Part shown: positions 1 through 5,721 of the stretch, piece by piece
How the letters are laid out: every line of letters starts with the position of its first letter
Position numbering within the stretch: position 1 is the stretch's first letter
Origin: CBFDBF01 sp050295355
GTDB taxonomy: Bacteria > Pseudomonadota > Gammaproteobacteria > Chromatiales > Chromatiaceae
Assembly: GCA_050295355.1 (NCBI GenBank)
Contig: JBNKPL010000100.1
Coordinates: 1 to 7,702, forward strand
DNA: 7,702 nt
Reading direction: 5' to 3'
Made by a program: the position numbers and the translations under genes
Notes under the pieces: model-generated
What the model saw: only the letters and a program-made list of their open reading frames with translations
The model's database searches: none
Told to the model about the DNA's origin: nothing

Positions 1-311
1 CAGGTCTTGATCGCCTCCAGCGTCTCGGCCGGCAGGCCCTTGCGGTCCACGTAAACCTGCAGGCGACCGGAGGTGTCCTGCAGCACCATGAAGGCACCGC
101 GGTTGAGCATAATGCGACCGGCGATCTTGACCGGAATGGCCGCGGCCTCCAGCTCCTCCTTGCTCTTGCCCTCGTACGCCTTCTGCAGGTCGGCGCACAG
201 GCTGTCGCGGCGGAAGTCGTTGGGGAAGGCGATGCCCTGCTCGCGCAGGCGGGCCAGCTTCTCGCGCCGCTGGGCAATCAGTTTGTTCTCGTCTTGGATC
301 TCATCACTCAT
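1..311 (-). CDS. lysS: Lysyl-tRNA synthetase, N-terminal 103 residues (3' end outside window)
   Basis: Class II lysyl-tRNA synthetase charges tRNA-Lys with lysine in the cytoplasm using ATP. Only the first 103 residues are visible; the gene continues past the left edge. Residues 16-36 contain REKLARLREQGIAFPNDFRRD-like sequence, a hallmark of bacterial LysS and nearly identical to the E. coli protein. From about residue 60 the OB-fold anticodon-binding domain begins (AGRIM, then AFMVLQDTSGRLQVYV). The loop between AGR and LQD is about four residues shorter than in E. coli, lacking the MGK motif; this looks like normal family variation. The catalytic class II motifs are beyond the window. The start ATG at 311 fits the family N-terminus, though the upstream purine stretch is a weak ribosome site. 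It lies downstream of prfB in the same direction, an arrangement conserved in gammaproteobacteria, so it may be co-transcribed across the 125-nt spacer. Confidence 0.96.
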   Translation of the reverse strand, partial: MSDEIQDENKLIAQRREKLARLREQGIAFPNDFRRDSLCADLQKAYEGKSKEELEAAAIPVKIAGRIMLNRGAFMVLQDTSGRLQVYVDRKGLPAETLEAIKT

Positions 312-340
312 TGGATTTATATCTCTAATACCAAAAGGTA

Positions 341-436
341 ACCGCAAAGTACGCAAAGATCGCGAAGGTACACTATCTATAACCGACTATTCGCTAAAAT
401 ATTCGATATCTTTGCGTTCTTAGCGCCCTTGGCGGT
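341..436. repeat. Intergenic inverted repeat built of 9-bp units (NNCGCNAAG)
   Basis: Three 9-bp units accgcaaag, tacgcaaag and atcgcgaag run from 341 to 367. Three more, accgccaag, ggcgctaag and aacgcaaag, read on the minus strand from 436 to 410. The two 27-bp arms match at 21 of 27 positions and are separated by an AT-rich 42-nt centre. The element fills almost the whole spacer between prfB and lysS. The right arm starts at the prfB stop codon. Its design, short periodic CGC-AAG units in opposed blocks, resembles dispersed intergenic repeats of proteobacteria, and the family name is not known to me. In the prfB-lysS transcript it could fold into a long imperfect hairpin that affects stability or termination. 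There is no adjacent T-run, so an intrinsic terminator is not supported. Confidence 0.75.
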
Positions 437-447
437 TTATAAACCGC
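432..447. repeat. Perfect 16-bp palindrome over the prfB stop codon
   Basis: The sequence gcggtttataaaccgc is perfectly self-complementary with no spacer. It spans the last codons and the TAA stop (437-439) of prfB and overlaps the outer end of the intergenic 9-mer repeat. A palindrome this long without a loop is more typical of a protein-binding or insertion-junction site than of an RNA hairpin, but nothing shows a function. Confidence 0.6.
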
Positions 448-1535
448 TCTTGAGGCTGGCCTCGATAAACATATCTAGTCCGCCGTCCAACACCGCCTGG
501 GTATTGCCGGTCTCTACATTGGTGCGCAAGTCCTTGATCCGCGACTGGTCCAGCACATAGGAGCGGATCTGGCTACCCCAGCCGATATCGGCCTTGGTCT
601 CTTCCAGCGCCTGGGCGCTTTCGCTGCGTTTCTGGATCTCCAGTTCGTAGAGCTTGGCCTTGAGCTGTTTCCACGCCTGGTCGCGGTTCTTGTGCTGGGA
701 GCGGTCGTTCTGGCACTGCACCACGATACCCGTGGGTTCGTGGGTGAGACGCACCGCCGAGTCGGTCTTGTTCACATGCTGACCGCCCGCGCCTGAGGCG
801 CGGTAGGTATCGGTGCGCACATCGGCGGGATTGATCTCAATCTCCACCGTGTCATCGATCTCGGGCGATACGAAGACCGATGAAAAAGAGGTATGGCGCC
901 GCCCGCCGGAGTCAAAAGGCGATTTGCGCACCAGCCGATGCACGCCCGTTTCGGTGCGCAGCCAGCCGAAGGCGTAGTCGCCGTCAAACTTGATGGTGGC
1001 GGACTTGATCCCCGCCACTTCCCCCGCGGAGCACTCCATCAGTTCGGTCTTGAAGCCGTGGGCCTCGCCCCAGCGCAGGTACATGCGCAGCAGCATCTCC
1101 GCCCAATCCTGGGCCTCGGTGCCGCCGGAGCCCGCCTGGATATCGAGGAAGGCGTTGTTGGGGTCCATTTCGCCAGAGAACATGCGGCGGAATTCGAGAT
1201 CGGAGACCTTACTCTCATAACCCTCAAGATCGGCGACTACCGCATCCACGGTCTCTTCGTCACCCTCCTCCACCGCCATCTCCAAAAGATCCCTGGCGTC
1301 CGCCAATCCCTCCGCCAGTTCATCCAGGGTAGCCACCACGCCCTCCAGGGAGGCGCGCTCCTTGCCCAGGGCCTGAGCCTGGTCCGGGTTATTCCAGATT
1401 GCGGGATCTTCCAGCTCGCGCAGAACCTCGGTCAGTCGCTCTCTCTTTGCCTCATAGTCAAAGGTACCCCCTAAGGGAGTCGGAGCGCCCTTGTAATTGA
1501 CTGATTTTGCTGGTGATCGGGTTCAGGTCCTGCAT
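437..1535 (-). CDS. prfB: Peptide chain release factor 2 (RF2), programmed +1 frameshift
   Basis: RF2 recognises UGA and UAA stop codons in the ribosomal A site and triggers peptidyl-tRNA hydrolysis. The product is made from two frames: 25 codons from ATG 1535 to 1461, then, after skipping the T at 1460, 340 codons from 1459 to the TAA stop at 437-439. The total is 365 residues, the same as E. coli RF2. The stop-codon recognition tripeptide SPF falls at 205-207 and the catalytic GGQ at 250-252 (context YRASGAGGQHVN), both at the E. coli positions. Residue 246 is alanine, as in most RF2 proteins other than E. coli K-12. The first 25 residues, MQDLNP to SDSLRGYL, align without gaps to E. coli, and GAGG sits 6 nt before the ATG, which fixes the start. 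An in-frame ATG at 1547 is possible but lacks family support. lysS follows downstream. Confidence 0.97.
1457..1472 (-). promoter_or_regulatory. RF2 autoregulatory +1 frameshift site
   Basis: Reading the minus strand, the site is AGGGGG (1472-1467), TAC, CTT (1463-1461), then in-frame TGA (1460-1458) followed by C. It is the classic RF2 recoding signal: an internal Shine-Dalgarno-like hexamer three bases before the slippery CTT codon, and a UGA stop in the poor context UGAC. In E. coli the only difference in this stretch is TAT instead of TAC. When RF2 is scarce, ribosomes stall at UGA and slip +1 to read GAC, giving full-length RF2; when RF2 is abundant, translation stops after 25 residues. 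Expression is thus self-limiting. Confidence 0.96.
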
Positions 1536-1564
1536 GCCGCGCCTCATTCGATAATGAAGCGCGA

Positions 1565-1593
1565 ATAGTACACCACTAGCCGGATTGTTGCAT
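1565..1593 (-). promoter_or_regulatory. Possible sigma-70 promoter of prfB (weak)
   Basis: On the minus strand TACTAT (1570-1565) could be a -10 box, 29 nt before the RF2 start codon. ATGCAA (1593-1588), 17 nt further upstream, would be a poor -35 box with about 3 of 6 consensus bases. The 96-nt gap between the PilZ-like gene and prfB shows no terminator with a T-run, so prfB could also be reached by read-through. Confidence 0.3.
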
Positions 1594-1631
1594 CGGGGCG
1601 GGGCGGGAGGACGGTGTCCCGTAGAGGCGGA

Positions 1632-2276
1632 CTACCAATATTCGTCCAGGTCGGTGAGCACCTCTTTGGCGATAACACTCAAGGGCAGGCGCTTGTGAGA
1701 GAACAGCACCACCGTTCCGCGGCTGCTGGAGTGGACGCACTCCCCCTCAATGGAGTACTTGGTGCCGTCCGAGAAAACAATCTGCCCCCGGTAGTATTTA
1801 CGTTCCCGGCCGTTATCCTTGTCGATCCGCACCGCCCGGTCCGACATGTCGATGGCGTCATATACCTTGTCATCAATTATGATGTTGACCTGCCCTTTTT
1901 TGCATTTCACCCGGCGGGAGGCCCGGCGCTCATCCTCGGGGTCTTGCTGTGCCTGGGACTCGCTCAGATGCTGGTAATAGTCGCGAAACTGATCCGCCAC
2001 CTCGCCGCAAAACATCAGCACGGCGTCATCGTCGCTCTCGCGCAGGGTCTCGGCGGAGAAATAGACGAACTGGCCGTTGCCGTACTCGATGCGGCCGTTT
2101 TTCTCCTGCGCCTCCCCCCCAGGTTTGTCAAAACGGATCGCCTTCTCGGAAACGTCCAGTATCCTGACCTGTTTGCCGTCCAGCTCGAATACAGGGGCTC
2201 TCTCCCCTTGCGGGATCTGCACCCGGAGACTATCCCGATTCTCCTTCAAAAAAGGCTTTTTGTGTTTATCCGCCAC
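1632..2276 (-). CDS. Protein with two PilZ-like segments
   Basis: A 214-residue soluble protein with no signal peptide or membrane segment. PilZ domains bind cyclic di-GMP through an RxxxR motif followed some 25-30 residues later by (D/N)xSxxG. That pattern appears twice here: R14-R18 with D41-V-S-E-K-A46, and R117/R118-R121/R122 with D143-M-S-D-R-A148. In both copies the final glycine is alanine, so each is a degenerate match, and ligand binding is uncertain. The two halves also share the order basic motif, beta-rich segment, D-x-S-x-x-A, then basic or aliphatic residues, suggesting an internal duplication. The start is GTG 2276, with AAGGAG and a 6-nt spacer; an ATG at 2280 in another frame stops after four codons. 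It ends in TAG, 96 nt before prfB, and diverges from the pilus operon. A c-di-GMP effector acting on the pilus is plausible but inferred from location. Another small beta-barrel regulatory protein is the main alternative. Confidence 0.72.
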   Translation of the reverse strand: MADKHKKPFLKENRDSLRVQIPQGERAPVFELDGKQVRILDVSEKAIRFDKPGGEAQEKNGRIEYGNGQFVYFSAETLRESDDDAVLMFCGEVADQFRDYYQHLSESQAQQDPEDERRASRRVKCKKGQVNIIIDDKVYDAIDMSDRAVRIDKDNGRERKYYRGQIVFSDGTKYSIEGECVHSSSRGTVVLFSHKRLPLSVIAKEVLTDLDEYW

Positions 2277-2445
2277 TCATAACTCCTTGATACCCGTTGA
2301 TTTATGCCGGCACGCGGCCGGGACGTACTCGTGGAATCGCATACGGAGAGACTACTTCCCCTAAGGGGGCAATTCATTCATAATTTCAGCAGATAATAAA
2401 TGCAATGTATAGGATCGGGACAACAGGGGTCATCCCCTAAAATTC

Positions 2446-2480
2446 TCACGGAAATAGCACATTTTATATGGAGTCCGTGA
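2446..2480 (+). other. 7-bp perfect inverted repeat in the pilin upstream region
   Basis: TCACGGA at 2446-2452 is perfectly complementary to TCCGTGA at 2474-2480, with a 21-nt AT-rich centre containing TTTTATAT. It could be an RNA stem if transcription starts upstream, or a spaced operator for a dimeric DNA-binding protein. A T-rich centre flanked by palindromic arms would fit an operator overlapping a -10 region, but no -35 box is seen. Confidence 0.4.
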
Positions 2481-2554
2481 TCTTGGATTGGAAAACCATG
2501 GAATCCTCGGCAAGAGGGGGAACCGGCCTCGGAAAGCCCAGCAGACCCGGGCAA

Positions 2555-2585
2555 AGCAGGCCGCACCGCTTTCAGGAAGGCTGCT
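2555..2585 (+). other. Bulged stem-loop in the probable pilin leader
   Basis: AGCAGGCC (2555-2562) pairs with GGCTGCT (2579-2585) in seven base pairs with one bulged G at 2560, leaving a 16-nt loop. It sits about 70 nt before the pilin ATG. A smaller hairpin, CCTC/GAGG with loop GGCAA (2505-2517), lies just upstream. No T-run follows, so it is not a standard terminator. Confidence 0.35.
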
Positions 2586-2657
2586 GACTAGGCGAATACC
2601 AAGTTCACAATATATTCAGAGACCACTCACCAGCAATCCATCAGGAGGCCATTGACC

Positions 2658-3326
2658 ATGAATTTACAGATTGCCACTCAGGCAACACTCTCCCGGAAAC
2701 AGCGGGGTTTCACCCTGGTGGAACTCTCCATCGTTCTCATCATCATCGGCATCATCCTGGGTGCGGTGATCAAGGGCAAAGACCTGATCCGCAGCGGCGA
2801 ACAGAAAAAGCTCTACAACGCCTGGATCAAGGAGTGGGTGGTTACCTATAACAACTACTACGACCGCACGGGCTGGATCCTCGGCGACGACGCCTCCGAT
2901 GACAACGCCACCCGCGACGGTATCATCGACAACGCGGTGACCCAGGATAATATTCGGGCTCAACTGGCTGCGGTGGGTCTGGAGGGACCGTCGGAAGGCC
3001 CAACGGGTAATGAATTCCAGCGCCGCTACAACGCCAGCAACGGCAACCAGTATCCGCTGGAGCTCTCCTTTCGCTCCAACATGGGCTACGGCAACTGCAT
3101 CGTGCTCATGTCCGACCACAACAACAACGGCGCCTATACGGGCGGCATCCCCAATGATCTGGGTATCGCCCTGGACCGCATCATCGACGGCACCACCGAC
3201 GGTACCGATGGCGATTTCGTCTTTGAACTATCTCCCAACAACGGAGGGATTAATACCAATGACTGGCCCAGCGCGGAGACCCCCCCGGCCAACAACGACG
3301 CCGCGGTCCACCGGCTGACCCTCTGA
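2658..3326 (+). CDS. Type IV pilin / pseudopilin with class III signal peptide
   Basis: A 222-residue prepilin. The leader of 17 residues is basic at its end (RKQRG) and is followed by FTLVELSIVLIIIGIILGAV, the conserved N-terminal helix. A prepilin peptidase should cut between G17 and F18 and methylate F18; E22 is the invariant Glu5. The mature protein is about 205 residues. After the helix comes KGKDLIRSGEQKKLYNAW, then an Asp/Asn/Gly-rich C-terminal half. D153-HNNNG158 looks like a DxNxNG metal-binding loop, followed by PNDLGIALDRIIDG and DGTDGD (to 186), so calcium binding as in major pseudopilins is possible. There is only one cysteine (C147), so no disulfide-bonded D-region. The start is ATG 2658, 9 nt after AGGAGG; a TTG at 2652 is too close to that site. 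It heads the operon, with the next gene 10 nt downstream, and is probably the fibre subunit. Confidence 0.9.
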   Translation: MNLQIATQATLSRKQRGFTLVELSIVLIIIGIILGAVIKGKDLIRSGEQKKLYNAWIKEWVVTYNNYYDRTGWILGDDASDDNATRDGIIDNAVTQDNIRAQLAAVGLEGPSEGPTGNEFQRRYNASNGNQYPLELSFRSNMGYGNCIVLMSDHNNNGAYTGGIPNDLGIALDRIIDGTTDGTDGDFVFELSPNNGGINTNDWPSAETPPANNDAAVHRLTL

Positions 3327-3336
3327 TACCAGGCAG

Positions 3337-3873
3337 ATGCGCCATCTGCTCTTGATCCTGGGGCTGGTCACGGCCTGCGCCGTGCCAGCCTCGGTCTATT
3401 ACTTTACCGATAACTACCAGCACTATAGCCAGCAGCAGGAGCGGCTGGATGCGCTGCAAAAGTACCGCGAACGGCAGTTGCGCAATCAGCGGCAACTCCG
3501 CCAGTACGCCACCTTCGCGCAACAGGCGGAAACCCTGGTGGAGGAGGCGAAACGCAGCGGGGCGCTGCCCGAGAACTGGGACCGCTACGAGATCGATATG
3601 CAGCGGGCGGTGCAGTTTGACGAACTGGAGAACCTCCTGATCCAGGCCAATCACGGCCTCGCCTACTACTTCAAGCCCGGCGCCCTGGAGATCCGGCTGC
3701 CCTCCGCCAGCGGAGAAAACAGCGCAACCGGGGCGCCACCTCCCGTTATTCCCGCCGTGGAAGAAGAGTCCGCCACCGCGGGAGAAAATCAGCCTGCCGA
3801 GCCGCTGGCGCTCCAGGAGGGGAAAGACGCCGCCCTCAGGCTGCGGGGCACCTTTCTGGTGAGGAGACAATAG
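3337..3873 (+). CDS. Small membrane-anchored periplasmic protein, possibly PilO/MshJ/GspM-like
   Basis: A 178-residue protein I do not recognise by sequence identity. Residues 4-20 are hydrophobic (LLLILGLVTACAVPASV). Next comes a charged, Gln/Arg-rich helical stretch (about 25-75) likely to form a coiled coil. A mixed segment around 80-120 ends in a beta-like strand (ALEIRL), then a Pro/Glu/Ala-rich linker (about 122-160), and a final strand DAALRLRGTFLVRR. Anchor, coiled coil and small periplasmic beta domain are the architecture of PilO, MshJ and GspM, the partners of PilN and GspL, which suits its position before the GspL-like gene. An alternative reading is a lipoprotein: V-T-A-C14 fits a lipobox, although the signal would be unusually short. 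The start ATG 3337 has only a weak ribosome site (AGG 3 nt away), consistent with coupling to the pilin gene 10 nt upstream. The stop TAG overlaps the next start by one base. Confidence 0.72.
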   Translation: MRHLLLILGLVTACAVPASVYYFTDNYQHYSQQQERLDALQKYRERQLRNQRQLRQYATFAQQAETLVEEAKRSGALPENWDRYEIDMQRAVQFDELENLLIQANHGLAYYFKPGALEIRLPSASGENSATGAPPPVIPAVEEESATAGENQPAEPLALQEGKDAALRLRGTFLVRRQ

Positions 3874-5183
3874 TGTTGTTCTCTTCCCGTCCCGGACTGG
3901 TGATTGAACTGGAGGGCGAACTCCACCAGGTGGAAGGCCGCACCCTGAAACCGCTGCTCGATTCGCGGGAGATCGAAGGCGAAGTGGTGCTGTTTTCCGA
4001 TTTCCAGGACTCCCTGAGCCGGGTGATGCTGGTGGAGACCGAGGCCAAATACGCCGAGATGCTGGTGTGGAAACAGTTGCGGGAGATGGGCGAGATCGAG
4101 GAGTCGGCCCACATCGTCACCCACTGGAAAAAGAAACGGGCCAAAGGCTCCAGTGAGCTGTTTTTCACCGCCCTCCCCACCTCCATCTATCACCAGTATC
4201 TGAGCCTGGTTTCCAACCATAGCCACTCCCTTCTGCTGTTCCCCGTGTACGAGGCCCTGTGGCATGTGCTGCGGCAGACCGCCGGCTCCAGTCCCGTCGC
4301 CGTGCTGTTCGGCCACGGCCGCTACATGGAGTTGCTGGTGGGCAGCAGCAGCCAGGTCTACTCCGTCACCCGCATGACCGCCTACGCCACGGACGAGATG
4401 TCCATGCTCACCCTGTGGGACTCGGTGCAACAGGAACTGCTTACCGTGAGCCGGGAAAAACATATCCAGCTCTCCAAGCTGGTGGGCTTCCATTGGCTGC
4501 TGGACAATCAGCAGTTTCATAACGCCTTACAGAACCTGGCCTCGGAACTGGGCATCGAGGCGAAGGAACTCCCCGCCGAGAGCTACCGCCTGGGGGAACG
4601 GGAGTATAAAACCTCCCTGCCCGGGGTACTGACCCAGATCAGCGCCTCGCGCGCGGCCCTGCCGAAAGCGGACATCGCGCGCCATTACAGCGGCCGTCTC
4701 GCGCCCATGGTCACCGCCGCCCTGTTCCTCCTCAGCGCCGGACTGGCCCTGACCGGCCTGTGGCTCTCCTGGCTTGGCTCCTCCATTGAGGACGAGGCCA
4801 ACGGCCTGCAGCAGGAGATCAACCGTGAAACCAGTTCGATGCCCAAACTGCCGGAGGCGTTCCCGCCCCTGCTCTCCTTTGCCGGGGAGTTGCGCGATGT
4901 CCGCCAGACCCCCTCCTACCGGACCATCATCAACGAGATCTCCGGCGCCGTGCCCATGGGGGTAACGGTCCACTCCCTGACCGTCGAGCAGCAGGAGGGG
5001 CAACTCCAGGTGCAGATGGTCGGCCAGGTCGACGCCACCTTCCATCAGGCCCAGGGGGCGCACCAGCGGTTTTTGACCGCCCTGCGCCGTCTCGGCTACC
5101 GGATCATGAATCAGCAGTTCGTCACCAACATCGACGCCTCCAGTTTTATGCTCAAGATGCAGCGGGAGGTTGGGAATGATTAG
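3873..5183 (+). CDS. GspL-like inner-membrane protein, PilM-like plus PilN-like regions
   Basis: A 436-residue protein with one central membrane segment (about 278-300, LAPMVTAALFLLSAGLALTG). The N-terminal 270 residues are soluble and should be cytoplasmic, in the place of the actin-like domain of PilM, MshI or GspL. I see no clear nucleotide-binding signature there. After the membrane segment comes a short coiled coil (SSIEDEANGLQQEINRE), then a periplasmic domain about 350-430 (TIINEISGAVPMGVTVHSLTVEQ, QVQMVGQVD, FLTALRRLGY), which closely follows the PilN-type ferredoxin-like pattern. The order cytoplasmic domain, helix, periplasmic domain matches GspL, which combines the roles of PilM and PilN. 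It should link the assembly ATPase to the periplasmic platform. The start is GTG 3873, overlapping the previous TAG by one base, with GAGGAG 6 nt before. The gene overlaps the next by 8 nt. Assignment rests on architecture and context, not identity. Confidence 0.8.
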   Translation: MLFSSRPGLVIELEGELHQVEGRTLKPLLDSREIEGEVVLFSDFQDSLSRVMLVETEAKYAEMLVWKQLREMGEIEESAHIVTHWKKKRAKGSSELFFTALPTSIYHQYLSLVSNHSHSLLLFPVYEALWHVLRQTAGSSPVAVLFGHGRYMELLVGSSSQVYSVTRMTAYATDEMSMLTLWDSVQQELLTVSREKHIQLSKLVGFHWLLDNQQFHNALQNLASELGIEAKELPAESYRLGEREYKTSLPGVLTQISASRAALPKADIARHYSGRLAPMVTAALFLLSAGLALTGLWLSWLGSSIEDEANGLQQEINRETSSMPKLPEAFPPLLSFAGELRDVRQTPSYRTIINEISGAVPMGVTVHSLTVEQQEGQLQVQMVGQVDATFHQAQGAHQRFLTALRRLGYRIMNQQFVTNIDASSFMLKMQREVGND

Positions 5184-5721
5184 CCCCAAGGATCAGGGCA
5201 TTCTGATCGCCGGCCTGCTGACCCTCTCCCTGCTGGTGAGCGGCGGCTATCTCTACCTGGAACTGGACCAACCCAGCAACCAAAAGAGACAAACAGGGCT
5301 TCCGCCCCTTACCCCGGTGCCCAGTGTGGACCAGAAACAGCAACGCTCGATCCGCGAATTCAAGGGCAATCTGGCGCGCATGGTGGCGCCGCCCGAGCAG
5401 GAAGAGAAAAGGCTGGACCTGCGCATGTTCGGCTACACGCCGATGGCCGAAGAGCCATGGGGCCGGCCCCAGCGCACCCCGAGCCGTTTCCTGCGTGACT
5501 TCAACGTCACCATGGCGTTCGTCTCGAATAACAACCGTTTCTGCGTGATCGACGGCCGTTTCCAGCAGCAGGGCGACACCCTGCTGGACGGCACGCGTAT
5601 CGTCAAGATACTCCCGGACAGGGTATTATTGGACTGGCACGGCACCAGAAAATGGGTGGAGGTCGCCAACATAGAGGCGATGCCGGATGCCGCAGAAGAA
5701 ACCGACGCCAAGGCGCCATAG
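5176..5721 (+). CDS. PilP/MshK/GspC-like bitopic protein
   Basis: A 181-residue protein with a short cytoplasmic start (MISPKDQ), one membrane segment (about 8-28), and a periplasmic remainder. A Pro/Gln/Lys-rich linker spans about 30-105. A small beta domain occupies about 110-165 (FVSNNNRFCVIDGRFQQQGD, GTRIVKILPDRVLLDW). The pattern 'no/IdG-x-x-x-GD ... V-x-x-I-x-x-x-x-V-x-L' is shared by MshK, PilP and the GspC homology region, which contact the periplasmic N domains of the secretin. The position directly before the secretin gene agrees with MshK-MshL and PilP-PilQ order. The start ATG 5176 has GGGAGG with a 6-nt spacer; a TTG at 5170 in frame lies too close to it. It overlaps the preceding gene by 8 nt, and its stop TAG directly touches the secretin ATG. 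Unlike true PilP it has no lipobox, so MshK/GspC-like is the better label. Confidence 0.82.
   Translation: MISPKDQGILIAGLLTLSLLVSGGYLYLELDQPSNQKRQTGLPPLTPVPSVDQKQQRSIREFKGNLARMVAPPEQEEKRLDLRMFGYTPMAEEPWGRPQRTPSRFLRDFNVTMAFVSNNNRFCVIDGRFQQQGDTLLDGTRIVKILPDRVLLDWHGTRKWVEVANIEAMPDAAEETDAKAP

Larger units (their letters stand above)
2277..2657. other. Divergent intergenic region with several short hairpins, no gene seen
   Basis: This 381-nt gap lies between the divergent PilZ-like and pilin genes, so it must hold promoters for both, but none matches consensus well. The best -10-like boxes toward the pilin are TATAGG at 2408-2413 and TATATT at 2611-2616; neither has a good -35 box at proper spacing. 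Stem-forming sequences are listed as follows: CCCCT/AGGGG at 2358-2368; AGGGG/CCCCT around TCAT at 2425-2438; TCACGGA/TCCGTGA at 2446-2480; CCTC/GAGG at 2505-2517; and a bulged stem at 2555-2585. The left part is AT-richer than the flanking genes. AGGAGG at 2643-2648 is the pilin ribosome site. A 39-codon frame from 2468 has no ribosome site and is not called. Confidence 0.6.

Noticed and set aside
73..423. 116-codon plus-strand frame over lysS and the intergenic repeat
   Set aside because: It crosses the antisense of lysS and a repeat-filled spacer, and its Ser/Arg-rich translation has no recognisable features.
1544..1557. Small TCATT/AATGA inverted repeat near the prfB ribosome site
   Set aside because: Arms of only five AT-rich pairs; too weak to support a regulatory hairpin.
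1614..2282. 222-codon plus-strand frame opposite the PilZ-like gene
   Set aside because: It almost exactly mirrors the minus-strand gene, which has a good ribosome site and two PilZ-like motifs; the plus frame shows no motif.
2358..2440. Recurring CCCCTAA at 1468-1474, 2358-2364 and 2434-2440
   Set aside because: The copy in prfB is explained by the frameshift signal; three short matches in this window are not enough to argue for a shared regulatory word.
2468..2587. 39-codon frame beginning MESVILDWKTMESS in the pilin leader
   Set aside because: No ribosome site at proper distance, no recognisable domain, and it covers the hairpin-rich region.
2490..2600. c-di-GMP-I (GEMM) riboswitch before the pilin gene
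   Set aside because: GCAAAGC occurs at 2551-2557, but the surrounding conserved core and the closing GGGUUGCC-like end of the aptamer are missing.
3789..4520. 243-codon minus-strand frame opposite the GspL-like gene
   Set aside because: Low-complexity antisense translation with no domain; the opposite strand carries a coherent gene with ribosome site and membrane segment.
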